A stretch of 9,267 nucleotides of DNA from Bordetella parapertussis (GTDB taxonomy: Bacteria > Pseudomonadota > Gammaproteobacteria > Burkholderiales > Burkholderiaceae_C): contig CAMDJU010000099.1 in assembly GCA_945900695.1 (NCBI GenBank), positions 1-9,267 on the forward strand. The letters run 5' to 3'. The notes beneath the pieces are model-generated. The model made no database searches. It saw only the letters and a program-made list of their open reading frames with translations, and was not told where the DNA came from. The stretch's first letter is position 1. Each line of letters opens with the position of its first letter. The position numbers and the translations under genes were made by a program. Of the stretch, positions 1 through 7,729 are shown one piece after another.

Positions 1-566
1 CGGTTGAGCTTGTCGGCCTTGGTCAGCAAGACCAAAAATTGCATGCCCGCCTCTACCCGGGGACGAATCACTTCGAGCAGGATGTCATCCAACTCGGTCA
101 TGCCGTGGCGTGGGTCGCACAACAAGACCACGCCACACAGGTTGTCTCGGGTCATCAGGTAGTTGGCCATCACCCGCTGCCAGCGGATCTTGTCTTGTTT
201 GGGCACGGCGGCATAGCCGTAACCCGGCAGGTCGGCCAACACTGCATCGGTTTGTCCATGGCGACCCAAGGCGAACAAATTGATGTGCTGTGTGCGCCCC
301 GGCTTTTTGGAGGCATAGGCCAATTGGTTTTGTTGCGTCAAGGTGTTGATGCAGGTGGACTTTCCGGCATTGGAGCGTCCCACAAAGGCGATTTCGGGCA
401 GGCGGTACTGGGGCAGGTGGTGCAACTGCGCTGCCGTGACCAAAAAACGCGTGGTGTGCAACCAACCCATGGCCTGTTTGGTCTGCACGGCCAGGTCGGG
501 CGCTGGCGACGGTTCGTTGCTGGCGCTGGTTGGGGCGGGCGGGGCAGGGTGGTGGGGCTGGGTCAT
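1..566 (-). CDS. engB: EngB (YsxC/YihA) ribosome-assembly GTPase, 3' end cut off by window edge
   Basis: This encodes a TrmE-Era-EngA-EngB-Septin-like GTPase; the family is needed for late assembly of the large ribosomal subunit in the cytoplasm. 188 full codons are visible and the C-terminus lies outside the window. The G motifs are in order: P-loop GRSNAGKST (about residues 63-71), the switch I threonine in PGRTQ (about 89-93), DLPGYGY (112-118) and TKAD (182-185). The stretch TTRFLVTAAQLHHLP (38-52) matches the usual EngB N-terminus, so the first ~32 residues are a Pro/Ala-rich extension. Met33 (position 470) is an alternative start, and neither start has a clear Shine-Dalgarno sequence. 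The gene diverges from the cytochrome c4 gene. Family assignment is secure; the start is not. Confidence 0.95.
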   Translation of the reverse strand, partial: MTQPHHPAPPAPTSASNEPSPAPDLAVQTKQAMGWLHTTRFLVTAAQLHHLPQYRLPEIAFVGRSNAGKSTCINTLTQQNQLAYASKKPGRTQHINLFALGRHGQTDAVLADLPGYGYAAVPKQDKIRWQRVMANYLMTRDNLCGVVLLCDPRHGMTELDDILLEVIRPRVEAGMQFLVLLTKADKLN

Positions 567-609
567 CACGGGTCCGACAGAGGTGGGGGGCCCGTGGACC
601 CAAGAGGGC

Positions 610-619
610 ATTGTAGAAT
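610..619. promoter_or_regulatory. possible overlapping -10 elements for divergent engB and cytochrome c4 genes
   Basis: The 87-base gap between engB and the cytochrome gene contains TAGAAT on the plus strand (614-619), a 5/6 match to TATAAT. The same place on the minus strand reads TACAAT (615 to 610), also 5/6. Either would give leaders of about 28-37 bases. No convincing -35 hexamer was found for either direction, so this is a weak call. Confidence 0.3.
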
Positions 620-653
620 CTGATGGTTTAGCGCCACCCAACTGACCCAAGCC

Positions 654-1280
654 ATGAAGCTTTTTGCCCCATTTTTTGTTGCCGCCGCCCTTGCTTTGCC
701 ACTGACTTGCCTGCATGCTGCAGACAAGGCGCCTGCCGCCAAAGCCCCCGATGTGGCCAAAGGCGAGGCCAGCTATGCCCCTTGCGCGGCTTGCCATGGC
801 GCTGATGGAAACTCAGGTTCTCCGGCCAACCCCAAGTTGGCAGGCCAACACCCCGAATACCTCAACAAACAGTTGCAAGAGTTCAAGTCGGGCAAACGGG
901 CCAATGCCATCATGTCGGGCATGGTTGCAGCGCTCAGCCCAGAAGACATGAAAAACATCTCGGCCTGGTTGGGTCAGCAAAAGGCCAAACCAGGCTTTGC
1001 CAAAGACAAGCAAACCGTGGCCTTGGGTGAGCGGATTTACCGTGGCGGCGTTGCCGACCGCCAAATCCCCGCTTGCGCTGGCTGCCACAGCCCCAATGGG
1101 GCAGGCATGCCCTCGCAGTACCCCCGTTTGAGCGGCCAGCATGCCGACTACACCACGGCGCAACTCAGCGGATTTCGCGATGGCGTGCGCCTCAACAACC
1201 TCACCATGACCCAAGTGGCGGCCAAGCTCAACGACCGCGAAATCAAAGCGCTATCCGACTACATCGCAGGTTTGCGCTGA
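654..1280 (+). CDS. cytochrome c4-type diheme c-type cytochrome
   Basis: The 208-residue protein has a Sec signal peptide (MKLF followed by a hydrophobic run, likely cut after LHA at residue 22). Two homologous cytochrome c domains follow, each with one CXXCH heme site: CAACH at 44-48 and CAGCH at 141-145. Methionines that could be axial ligands lie in the second half of each domain (Met87/Met90 and Met185). Two-domain diheme cytochromes of this length are typical of cytochrome c4, a periplasmic electron carrier between the bc1 complex and terminal oxidases. The domains share the pattern P-K/R-L-x-G-Q-H-x-x-Y after the heme site, consistent with internal duplication. The start is set by the signal peptide; no good Shine-Dalgarno is visible. 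A strong terminator follows, so it is probably monocistronic. Confidence 0.93.
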   Translation: MKLFAPFFVAAALALPLTCLHAADKAPAAKAPDVAKGEASYAPCAACHGADGNSGSPANPKLAGQHPEYLNKQLQEFKSGKRANAIMSGMVAALSPEDMKNISAWLGQQKAKPGFAKDKQTVALGERIYRGGVADRQIPACAGCHSPNGAGMPSQYPRLSGQHADYTTAQLSGFRDGVRLNNLTMTQVAAKLNDREIKALSDYIAGLR

Positions 1281-1304
1281 TATTCAGCCCCAACCTGTGT
1301 GGAG

Positions 1305-1331
1305 AAACCGGCCTTCAGGTCGGTTTTTTTT
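1305..1331 (+). terminator. intrinsic terminator after cytochrome c4
   Basis: AAACCGGCC (1305-1313) pairs with GGTCGGTTT (1318-1326) around a TTCA loop, with a single G-U wobble. An uninterrupted T run (1324-1331) follows. This is a textbook rho-independent terminator 25 bases after the cytochrome stop codon, and it separates the cytochrome from msrP. Confidence 0.9.
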
Positions 1332-1373
1332 CGGGGGTGAGGCACAATGTTTTGAAATGGATCGGAGACCCCC

Positions 1374-2381
1374 ATGCGCACACGTCATTCAGACAATGGA
1401 CACAATCACCCACTGGGCAGCGAGATAACCCCTGCCAACGCCCACCACAACCGCCGCCAAATGATGCAGCACCTCGCCACCGGTGTGGCCGGTGTGGCAT
1501 TGGCGAGCTGGGCCTCACGCCAGGCCCTGGCCCAAAGTGACAAAGCCTTGGCGCGTCCGGGCAAGTTGGCGCCTTTGGCGTCTCGGCCCTCCACCATGGC
1601 TGGGGCCAACACCATGGAAAAGCCCACCACCTATGCCGACGCCAGCACCTACAACAACTTTTACGAATTCGGCACCGACAAGGCCGATCCGGCCAAAAAC
1701 GCCCACAGTTTGAAGACCCGGCCCTGGTCGGTCGAGGTTGAGGGCTTGGTGAAAAAACCAGGCCGTTGGGACATCGAGGACCTGCTCAAACTCAGTGCCA
1801 TGGAAGAGCGCATCTACCGCATGCGTTGTGTGGAGGGCTGGTCCATGGTGATTCCTTGGGTGGGCTACTCCCTGTCAGAGTTGATCAAGCGGGTAGAGCC
1901 CCAAGGCAGCGCCAAATTTGTGGAGTTTGTCACCTTGGCCGATCCCAAAACCATGCCTTTTGTGGGTTCGCGTGTGTTGGAGTGGCCCTATGTGGAGGGA
2001 CTTCGCTTGGATGAGGCCATGCACCCCTTGACCTTGTTGACCTTTGGCATGTACGGTGAAGTTCTGCCCAACCAAAACGGCGCACCCATCCGCTTGAATG
2101 TGCCCTGGAAATATGGCTTTAAAAATGCCAAAAGCATTGTCAAAATCCGCTTTGTGGAAAAGCAACCGGCGACCGCATGGGTCAAGTCCGCTTCGCATGA
2201 ATATGGTTTTTACTCCAACGTGAACCCCAATGTGGACCACCCGCGCTGGAGCCAGGCGACCGAGCGGCGCATTGGCGAAGATGGTTTACTGACGAAAAAG
2301 CGCAAGACCTTGATGTTCAATGGTTACGAAGCCCAAGTGGGCCAGTTGTACGCTGGCATGGACTTGACCAAAAATTATTGA
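1374..2381 (+). CDS. msrP: MsrP, periplasmic protein-methionine-sulfoxide reductase catalytic subunit (YedY)
   Basis: This is a 335-residue molybdopterin enzyme, close in length to E. coli MsrP, that reduces methionine sulfoxide in periplasmic proteins. A twin-arginine signal is visible: RR at residues 27-28, a hydrophobic run, and a likely cut after ALA at residue 53. Export is therefore as a folded, cofactor-loaded protein. The sulfite-oxidase-type core follows. [14 protein letters not shown] (about 149-162) carries Cys152, the expected molybdenum ligand, and [14 protein letters not shown] is the conserved family signature. GGAG at 1364-1367, six bases upstream, supports the ATG. The gene is followed after 10 bases by msrQ, its membrane partner. 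Transcription probably starts between the upstream terminator and the ATG, but no strong promoter can be read there. The long polar stretch before the RR is usual in the family. Confidence 0.95.
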   Translation: MRTRHSDNGHNHPLGSEITPANAHHNRRQMMQHLATGVAGVALASWASRQALAQSDKALARPGKLAPLASRPSTMAGANTMEKPTTYADASTYNNFYEFGTDKADPAKNAHSLKTRPWSVEVEGLVKKPGRWDIEDLLKLSAMEERIYRMRCVEGWSMVIPWVGYSLSELIKRVEPQGSAKFVEFVTLADPKTMPFVGSRVLEWPYVEGLRLDEAMHPLTLLTFGMYGEVLPNQNGAPIRLNVPWKYGFKNAKSIVKIRFVEKQPATAWVKSASHEYGFYSNVNPNVDHPRWSQATERRIGEDGLLTKKRKTLMFNGYEAQVGQLYAGMDLTKNY

Positions 2382-2391
2382 GCCGCAGCGC

Positions 2392-2991
2392 ATGTGGCGT
2401 CACCCTGCCGCCAAGCCATGTTTAGGGATGTTGTTGGCGCTGCCGGCACTCTGGTTGGTTTACGCCGCAGCCAACGACGCGTTGGGACCCAACCCGGCCG
2501 AAGCCTTGATCCGCCAAACCGGCGACTGGACCTTGCGCGCTTTGTGCCTGGCCCTGGCCGTGACCCCTATTCGAGTGCTCACCGGGCAGTTGGTGCTGAT
2601 ACGCTTTCGGCGCATGATCGGTGTCACTGTGTTTGTGTACGCCGTGCTGCATCTGTTGTGCTATGCCTGGCTGGACATGGGCTTGGATGTGGCCGACATC
2701 ACTCGCGACATCGCCAAGCGCCCGTTTATCTTGGTGGGCTTTGTGGCTTTGCTTTTATTGACCAGCCTGGCGGCCACCTCTTTCAACCGCGCAGTGCGCT
2801 GGCTCGGCGCCCAGCGTTGGCAAGCTTTGCACCGCTGCGTTTATGCCGTTGCAGCATTGGCGGTGTTGCATTTTTATTGGATGAGGTCGGGTAAGAACAA
2901 CTTCCTTGAAGTGGGTGTTTATGCGGCCATTTTGGCGACCTTGCTGGCGTGGCGGCTGTGGCACAGATGGCACAAACGCCAGTACAAATGA
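2392..2991 (+). CDS. msrQ: MsrQ, heme-binding membrane subunit of the MsrPQ system (YedZ)
   Basis: This 199-residue inner-membrane protein of the ferric-reductase-like transmembrane family passes electrons from the respiratory chain to MsrP. Hydrophobic segments lie at about residues 11-27, 46-60, 75-94, 111-128, 148-163 and 172-188. The family signature LGPNPAEALIRQTGDWTLR-like stretch is at 31-49. Histidines suited to heme ligation are His87, His147 and His160. The tail (WRLWHRWHKRQYK) is basic, as expected on the cytoplasmic side. It starts 10 bases after msrP with no clear Shine-Dalgarno, so it is likely translated by coupling from msrP. No hairpin with a T run follows directly; the transcript may run into the palindromic region downstream. 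Confidence 0.93.
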   Translation: MWRHPAAKPCLGMLLALPALWLVYAAANDALGPNPAEALIRQTGDWTLRALCLALAVTPIRVLTGQLVLIRFRRMIGVTVFVYAVLHLLCYAWLDMGLDVADITRDIAKRPFILVGFVALLLLTSLAATSFNRAVRWLGAQRWQALHRCVYAVAALAVLHFYWMRSGKNNFLEVGVYAAILATLLAWRLWHRWHKRQYK

Positions 2992-3068
2992 AATCTTTTG
3001 GTTCGTGATGCATGGTGTTGGTGGGGTCTAGGCCTGGTGTTTGCTCGCTGATGCTGGTCCCTATTTGA

Positions 3069-3119
3069 CTGAGCCCGCTCCGCTCTGTAGGTCATCTCTC
3101 TGGCTGAGCCCGCCCCGCT
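3069..3119. repeat. 16-base direct repeat, two copies 35 bases apart
   Basis: CTGAGCCCGCTCCGCT (3069-3084) and CTGAGCCCGCCCCGCT (3104-3119) match at 15 of 16 bases. The 19-base spacer shows no similar copy. The second unit abuts the outer edge of the palindrome, and its CCCCGCT (3113-3119) is complementary to AGCGGGG at 3372-3378 on the far side. Function unknown. Confidence 0.7.
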
Positions 3120-3136
3120 GGCGGGAACGCCGCCCT

Positions 3137-3343
3137 CCGCCAGTCGCTGCGCGCCGATGTTGTCGGGCGACGCACCCACCATCGGTGCTGCGAAAGTGAT
3201 GTGGGTGTGCAAACCTTGCGCAAGCACGAACGCCTCATTAAATGTAAACGCCTTCGTGAGCAAAGAACCTTTAACCCACACCTTCTTGAAACCGGCACGA
3301 GTGGGTGTGCGGTCCGACGACATCGGAGCGAAGCGACTGGAGG
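3137..3343. repeat. long imperfect inverted repeat (palindromic element)
   Basis: The outer arms, 3137-3179 and 3301-3343, are reverse complements at 35 of 43 positions without gaps, centred at 3240. Similarity continues inward with gaps: GTGGGTGTGC near 3201 faces TTAACCCACACC near 3271, and ACGAACGCC near 3226 faces CGCCTTCGTG near 3250. It also extends weakly outward to CCCCGCT/AGCGGGG (3113-3119 and 3372-3378). The element is therefore a near-complete palindrome of about 210-280 bases. As a plus-strand RNA, three of the eight outer-arm mismatches become G-U pairs, giving 38 of 43 paired. It could be a MITE-like or dispersed intergenic repeat, or a structured 3' region of msrQ. No transposase and no clear target duplication is visible. 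Confidence 0.75.
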
Positions 3344-3429
3344 AGGCCCGCATGCCCCGAAATGGCGGTTAAGCGGGGGAGTTTCAAGCCACGCAAACCA
3401 CAAAGCAACCCAGAAGCCGAGAGAGCCGG

Positions 3430-4704
3430 TCAGATCAAACGCTCCCCCCGCATTTGATCGACAAAGGTTTCGCGCTCGCGAATGATGTGCACTTTGTCAC
3501 CATCGACCAACACCTCGGCAGCACGCCCACGGGTGTTGTAGTTGCTGGCCATGCTCATGCAATAGGCGCCTGCTGACATCACCGCCAAATGGTCACCCGC
3601 CTGAACCGCCAGCGAGCGGTCGCGGCCAATCCAGTCGCCGCTTTCGCACACCGGTCCGACCACGTCGTAGACCGTGGCGGCAGTTGTGCGCTCTGCCAAG
3701 GGCTCGATGCGGTGAAACGCTTGGTACATCGCCGGGCGGGGCAAATCGTTCATGGCCGCGTCAATTATGCAAAAGTTTTTTTGCTCGCCAGGCTTCAAGT
3801 AAAGCACCTCGCTCAGGCACACACCGGCATTGCCCACCAGTGAGCGCCCCGGTTCGATCATCAAGCGACGCTTGCCAAAGCCCCGCGCATCCAAGCGGGC
3901 CAGCAGTTGCGCCCACAGCGCATCGGCAGCAGGTGGTGTGTCGCCGTTGTAATCGATGCCCAAGCCGCCGCCAAAGTCGAGGTGATGGATGGGCACGCCA
4001 GCGGCTTCAATGGCTTGAACCAAGTCAAGCACCTTGTCGAGGGCGTCCAGATAAGGCCCTGCGCTGGTGATTTGCGAGCCAATGTGGCAATCGATGCCCA
4101 CCACTTTCAAGCCCTTCAAGGATGCAGCGTGCAAATAGCAGCGCAAAGTGTCTTCGTGGGCGATGCCAAATTTGTTGCCCTTCAATCCCGTAGAGATATA
4201 GGGGTGGGTTTGCGGGTCTACGTTGGGGTTGACGCGGATGCTGACTGGCGCGACTTTTCCGCACGAGAGCGCCACTTCACTGAGAACATCAAGTTCCGCC
4301 TCGCTCTCCACATTGAAGCAAGCGATACCCGCATCGAGCGCTTGGCGCATCTCGGCGCGGGTTTTGCCCACACCCGAAAAAATCACTTTGTCCGCTTGGC
4401 CGCCCGCTGTCAGCACGCGGGCAAGCTCGCCACCTGAGACGATGTCAAAGCCGCAACCCGCTTGGGCAAACACTTGCAACACGCCCAAGGAGGAATTGGC
4501 TTTCATGGCGTAATGCACCTGCGCGTCTCGCCCTGCGAAGGCCCGTTGGTAGGGGGCCAAAGCACCCAGCATGGCGGCCTTGGAATACACAAACAACGGT
4601 GTACCGTGCTGCTCGGCCAGGGTGGACAAGCGCACCCCTTCCAACCACAACTGGCCTTGGCGTTGGGACAAAAATGGCGAACCAGGCAAATCGGTGGTGG
4701 TCAT
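3430..4704 (-). CDS. lysA: LysA, diaminopimelate decarboxylase
   Basis: This 424-residue PLP-dependent fold-type III decarboxylase converts meso-diaminopimelate to L-lysine, the last step of lysine synthesis in the cytoplasm. The N-terminal TIM barrel carries the PLP lysine in HYAMKANSS (Lys68), HIGSQ (207-211), the glycine-rich phosphate loop [10 protein letters not shown] (243-252) and EPGRS (284-288). The C-terminal barrel supplies the CESGD motif (353-357, active-site Cys353) and the [12 protein letters not shown] segment (379-390). All expected catalytic residues are present and the length is normal. The ATG overlaps the lptM stop codon in ATGA, and no independent Shine-Dalgarno is seen, so translation is likely coupled to lptM. 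Its 3' end faces msrQ. Confidence 0.97.
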   Translation of the reverse strand: MTTTDLPGSPFLSQRQGQLWLEGVRLSTLAEQHGTPLFVYSKAAMLGALAPYQRAFAGRDAQVHYAMKANSSLGVLQVFAQAGCGFDIVSGGELARVLTAGGQADKVIFSGVGKTRAEMRQALDAGIACFNVESEAELDVLSEVALSCGKVAPVSIRVNPNVDPQTHPYISTGLKGNKFGIAHEDTLRCYLHAASLKGLKVVGIDCHIGSQITSAGPYLDALDKVLDLVQAIEAAGVPIHHLDFGGGLGIDYNGDTPPAADALWAQLLARLDARGFGKRRLMIEPGRSLVGNAGVCLSEVLYLKPGEQKNFCIIDAAMNDLPRPAMYQAFHRIEPLAERTTAATVYDVVGPVCESGDWIGRDRSLAVQAGDHLAVMSAGAYCMSMASNYNTRGRAAEVLVDGDKVHIIRERETFVDQMRGERLI

Positions 4705-4928
4705 GGTGTTTTGGGAGTCGCCTTTTCGGCGGGTGTGGTGGCTGGTGCAGGGGTGGTTGTGGCTGGTTTGCCCATGCCCGGGATCACCACTTGGGGAAAG
4801 GGGCTGCGTTGTTCAGGCGGGACATCATTGGGCAAATACAAAGCACCGCGTTGACCGCAGGCCGAAGCCAACGCGGCCACACCGACGGCAAGGACAAACC
4901 GTGTGCATAGAATGGGCCTATGTTTCAT
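4701..4928 (-). CDS. lptM: LptM-like small outer-membrane lipoprotein (YifL family)
   Basis: This 75-residue protein begins with a basic N-terminus, a hydrophobic segment and the lipobox-like ASAC, making Cys24 the probable lipidated residue. The -3 position is Ala, with Leu at -4, so the lipobox is slightly off consensus. Immediately after the cysteine is GQRGALYLP, the hallmark of the LptM/YifL family, whose E. coli member binds the LptDE lipopolysaccharide translocon and helps its maturation. The rest is a low-complexity Pro/Thr/Ala tail ending in KATPKTP. Position upstream of lysA is the usual location for this lipoprotein in proteobacteria. It is coupled to lysA by a 4-base ATGA overlap and diverges from cyaY. 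Function is inferred from the family; the short motif and context support it well. Confidence 0.85.
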   Translation of the reverse strand: MKHRPILCTRFVLAVGVAALASACGQRGALYLPNDVPPEQRSPFPQVVIPGMGKPATTTPAPATTPAEKATPKTP

Positions 4929-4940
4929 CTAGAAATTGTA
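4928..4940 (-). promoter_or_regulatory. possible -10 element very close to the lptM start
   Basis: On the minus strand TACAAT (4940 to 4935, 5/6 to TATAAT) ends six bases before the lptM ATG (4928). If used, transcription would begin at or beside the start codon, giving a leaderless or nearly leaderless lptM-lysA mRNA. This agrees with the lack of a Shine-Dalgarno. No good -35 is seen at 16-18 bases, so the call is weak. Confidence 0.3.
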
Positions 4941-4963
4941 GCCAGCGCCTGTGGTGCCCTTGT

Positions 4964-5293
4964 ATGACCGATAACGAATTCATGAACCTGGCCGAGGCTT
5001 TGCTGCAGTCGGTCGAACAACATTGCGACCGCATCAACGAAAACAGCGATGCCGACATCGACAACCAGCGGGTGGGCGGCATGGTCACCTTGGTGTTTGC
5101 CAACCGCAGCCAAATTGTGATCAACCTGCAAAAGCCTTTGCACGAGGTGTGGCTGGCCACCCGCAGCGGTGGCTACCACTATCGTCACGATGGGCAAGCC
5201 TGGATGGACACCAAAGGCCAGGGTGATTTTTGGGTGCAACTGGGCCAAGATGCCAGCGCCCAAGCGGACATGCCGCTCAGCTTCAGTTCTTGA
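4964..5293 (+). CDS. cyaY: CyaY, bacterial frataxin
   Basis: This 109-residue protein has the size and sequence of bacterial frataxin (E. coli CyaY is about 106 residues). Frataxin is an iron-binding regulator of iron-sulfur cluster assembly that acts with IscS in the cytoplasm. Helix 1 (about residues 4-26, [20 protein letters not shown]) is followed by an acidic patch (ENSDADID, 26-33), which belongs to the iron-binding surface in the family. The strand region contains [18 protein letters not shown], and the motif [13 protein letters not shown] (61-73) is characteristic. The frame is open for about 390 bases upstream, but that part is antisense to lptM/lysA and homology begins at ATG 4964. 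No Shine-Dalgarno is visible. It diverges from lptM (35-base gap) and its last 11 bases overlap the mrcA 3' end. Confidence 0.93.
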   Translation: MTDNEFMNLAEALLQSVEQHCDRINENSDADIDNQRVGGMVTLVFANRSQIVINLQKPLHEVWLATRSGGYHYRHDGQAWMDTKGQGDFWVQLGQDASAQADMPLSFSS

Positions 5294-7643
5294 ACAGGTC
5301 GAGAATTTTCTTTTTCTCGTCGGCCGCGGGCAACTCGCTGTTGCCCGACTTGTTCTCCATCCCCAAGCCGAGGATGCCCGTGGTGCGGGAAAACTCCGTG
5401 AAAAACCAATCCCCGGCTTCATAGACCACGCCAGCTGGCGCGCTCAATTCGGCAATGGGTGTGTTTTTAAGGGCGGTTTGCATGTATTGGATCCACACCG
5501 GCAAGCTCAGTCCCCCGCCGGTTTCGCGGTCCCCCAGTTTGCGCGGCGTGTCGTATCCGATCCAGGTCACCGCCGTCAAGGTGGGGTGGTAGCCGGCAAA
5601 CCAAGCGTCCATGGAGTCATTGGTGGTGCCGGTTTTGCCGTAAATGTCGTTGCGCTTCAAGGTCGACTGGGCCTTAGACGCCGTGCCCGATCGGGTCACC
5701 TCTTGCAGCAGGCTGCTCATCACAAAAGCATTGCGGGCACTGATGGCGCGCACCGACTCCTCTTGTTCGATGGGGGTGTAGTCTGAGAGCACTTTGCCCA
5801 TGGCATCGGTCACTTTGGTGATCAGATAGGGGTTGATGCGAAAGCCGCCGTTGGCAAACACTGAATAACCGGTGGCCATTTGCAAGGGGGTGACCGATCC
5901 AGCCCCCAAGGCCATGGTCAGGTAGGCCGGGTGGCGTTGGGGGTCAAAGCCAAACTGGGTGATCCAGTTCTGGGCGTTTTGTGGCCCCACGGCTTCCAGT
6001 ACCCGAATCGATATCATGTTCTTGGATTTGGCCAAGCCCTTGCGCAAGCTCATGGGCCCTTCAAAGGTGCCGTCGTAATTTTTGGGCTCCCAGGCTTGGC
6101 TGCCGGTGACACTGGCGTCGTAAAACAAAGGCGAGTCGTTGACCACGGTGGCGGGCGTGAAGCCCTTTTCCAACGCAGCGGAGTAGATGAAGGGCTTGAA
6201 GCTCGACCCCGGCTGGCGCCAGGCTTGGGTCACGTGGTTGAACTTGTTTTTGTCAAAGTCAAAGCCGCCCACCAAGGCGCGGATGGCGCCGTCGCGCGGG
6301 TCCAATGCGACAAACGCCCCCTCCACTTCTGGCAATTGGGTGATTTCCCACGCCGTCCCTTTGACGATGCGGATCACCGCGCCAGGCCTGAGCTTGATGT
6401 TGGGCGGCGCTTTGTCGGCCAAACCCGATTGCACCGGCTTGAGTCCCTCACCCGTGACCTCGATCACTTCGCCGTTTTGTCGCACCGCACGCACCAGCTT
6501 GGGCGTGGCTTCCAGCACCACAGCGGCCATCAAGTCGCCCTTGTCGCCTTGTTCGATCAAGGTGTCGTCGATCAGCTCATCGCGCTCGCGCGCATTGGCG
6601 GGCAGGTTGATGAACTTTTCCGGGCCCCGGTAGTGCTGGCGTTTTTCATAGTCCATGATGCCCCGGCGCAGTGCTTGATAGGCCACCTCTTGGTCGGCGG
6701 CACGCACCGTGGTGTAAACCTTCAGGCCCCGGGTATAGGCGTCGACCCCGTACTGGGCAAACATCAAGGAACGCGCCATCTCGGCCACATAGTCAGCGTG
6801 GTTGCGAAAGCCCAGGTTGGCATTGCGCACCTGCAACTCTTCGCCCTTGGCCTGATCGGCTTGGGCCTGGGTGATGAAGCCGTTGTCGAGCATGCGCTCA
6901 ATGATGTAGAGCTGGCGCGAACGGGCGCGTTTGGGGTTGTTGATGGGGTTGTAGGCCGATGGGGCTTTGGGCAAACCCGCCAACATGGCGGCCTCGGCCA
7001 CCGTGATGGACTTCAAAGGCTTGCCGTAATAGGCTTCACTGGCTGCAGCAAAACCGTAGGCACGGTTGCCCAAAAAAATCTGATTCAGGTAAATCTCGAA
7101 AATTTGGTCTTTGGTCAGCAAATGTTCGAGCTTGAAGGTCAGCAGCAGCTCGTAAATTTTGCGGGTAAAGGTTTTCTCTGAAGTCAGGTACACATTGCGC
7201 GCCACCTGCATGGTGATGGTCGATGCCCCCTGGCTTTTGGCCCGACCCAAGTTGGCCAAGCTGGCGCGCACCAAACCAATGTAGTCCACCCCGCCATGGT
7301 GATAAAAGCGGGCGTCTTCGATGGCCAAGATGGCGTCCTTCATGACCTGCGGGATGTCCTTGAACTCGGTGTAATTGCGCCGCTCTTCGCCAAATTCGCC
7401 GATCAAGGTGCCTTCCACAGAGTACACCCGCATCGACAGTTTGGGGCGGTAATCGGCCAGGTCAGAGATGTCGGGCAGCTGGGGATAGGCCATCGCCAGG
7501 GCCAGGGCCACCAGCAGCGAAATGGACAAAACACCGGCCACGCTCAAGCCAATGGACCACTTCAGAAAGCCCCATACCAAGGCCCCCAATTGCGATGGGC
7601 TGCTGTCGTTGGCGGGTGCCTCGGGGGGTGACTTGCGGTTCAT
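5283..7643 (-). CDS. mrcA: penicillin-binding protein 1A, bifunctional peptidoglycan glycosyltransferase/transpeptidase
   Basis: This 786-residue class A PBP polymerises lipid II and crosslinks peptidoglycan in the periplasm. A short cytoplasmic tail precedes one transmembrane anchor (about 21-52). The GT51 domain follows with [11 protein letters not shown] (catalytic Glu109), [11 protein letters not shown] (136-146) and the second glutamate Glu183 in [10 protein letters not shown]. An OB-like insert lies roughly at 315-430. The transpeptidase domain has QPGSSFKPF (nucleophile Ser480, Lys483), SKN (540-542) and KTGTT (670-674). All motifs are intact and the length is typical of PBP1A (also called ponA). 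The gene is transcribed away from pilMNO, the same arrangement as mrcA and the hofMNOPQ/pilMNOPQ cluster in many proteobacteria. The ATG has no obvious Shine-Dalgarno. Confidence 0.97.
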   Translation of the reverse strand: MNRKSPPEAPANDSSPSQLGALVWGFLKWSIGLSVAGVLSISLLVALALAMAYPQLPDISDLADYRPKLSMRVYSVEGTLIGEFGEERRNYTEFKDIPQVMKDAILAIEDARFYHHGGVDYIGLVRASLANLGRAKSQGASTITMQVARNVYLTSEKTFTRKIYELLLTFKLEHLLTKDQIFEIYLNQIFLGNRAYGFAAASEAYYGKPLKSITVAEAAMLAGLPKAPSAYNPINNPKRARSRQLYIIERMLDNGFITQAQADQAKGEELQVRNANLGFRNHADYVAEMARSLMFAQYGVDAYTRGLKVYTTVRAADQEVAYQALRRGIMDYEKRQHYRGPEKFINLPANARERDELIDDTLIEQGDKGDLMAAVVLEATPKLVRAVRQNGEVIEVTGEGLKPVQSGLADKAPPNIKLRPGAVIRIVKGTAWEITQLPEVEGAFVALDPRDGAIRALVGGFDFDKNKFNHVTQAWRQPGSSFKPFIYSAALEKGFTPATVVNDSPLFYDASVTGSQAWEPKNYDGTFEGPMSLRKGLAKSKNMISIRVLEAVGPQNAQNWITQFGFDPQRHPAYLTMALGAGSVTPLQMATGYSVFANGGFRINPYLITKVTDAMGKVLSDYTPIEQEESVRAISARNAFVMSSLLQEVTRSGTASKAQSTLKRNDIYGKTGTTNDSMDAWFAGYHPTLTAVTWIGYDTPRKLGDRETGGGLSLPVWIQYMQTALKNTPIAELSAPAGVVYEAGDWFFTEFSRTTGILGLGMENKSGNSELPAADEKKKILDLFKN

Positions 7644-7687
7644 GGGCGACCGCGCCGGTGTGGCCCGCGCGGTGAAACAAAACGCTG

Positions 7688-7693
7688 ATTATA
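7688..7693 (-). promoter_or_regulatory. consensus -10 (TATAAT) upstream of mrcA
   Basis: The minus strand reads a perfect TATAAT at 7693 to 7688, which would start transcription near 7681 and leave a leader of about 38 bases before the mrcA ATG at 7643. The -35 region at 16-18 base spacing (around 7710-7717) is poor, reading TTCTTC/ATTCTT. The -10 match is direct; promoter activity is inferred. Confidence 0.5.
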
Positions 7694-7729
7694 AAAAATG
7701 CCACCCGGGGAAGAATAGGGTGTTAGATG

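Larger units (their letters stand above)
2992..3429. other. 438-base gene-free gap between convergent msrQ and lysA
   Basis: This gap separates two converging 3' ends. Bases 2992-3068 and 3381-3429 show nothing recognisable. The middle holds a short direct repeat (3069-3119) and a long imperfect palindrome (core 3137-3343, possibly 3113-3378). Open frames cross the region on both strands, but they arise from the palindrome and lack ribosome binding sites, so no gene is called. No tRNA or standard intrinsic terminator was found. Confidence 0.7.

Noticed and set aside
39..623. 194-codon plus-strand frame opposite engB
   Set aside because: It is antisense to EngB with complete G motifs; the translation is Gly/His/Gln-rich with no domain.
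3137..3343. Integron attC site or CRISPR-like repeat
   Set aside because: There are no integrase, core-site boxes or cassette genes, and the structure is a single long palindrome, not regularly spaced short repeats.
2919..3353. 144-codon minus-strand frame, and a 71-codon plus-strand frame (3157-3372), in the msrQ-lysA gap
   Set aside because: Both are produced by the palindrome, one overlaps the end of msrQ, neither has a ribosome binding site, and arm differences fall mostly at codon positions 1 and 2.
4571..4963. Upstream extension of the cyaY reading frame
   Set aside because: The extension is antisense to lptM and the start of lysA; frataxin homology and family length fit ATG 4964.
5880..7181. 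433-codon open frame on the plus strand
   Set aside because: It lies wholly antisense to the intact mrcA gene, whose catalytic motifs are all present; the frame is a high-GC shadow with low-complexity Gly/His/Val-rich translation and no recognisable domain.
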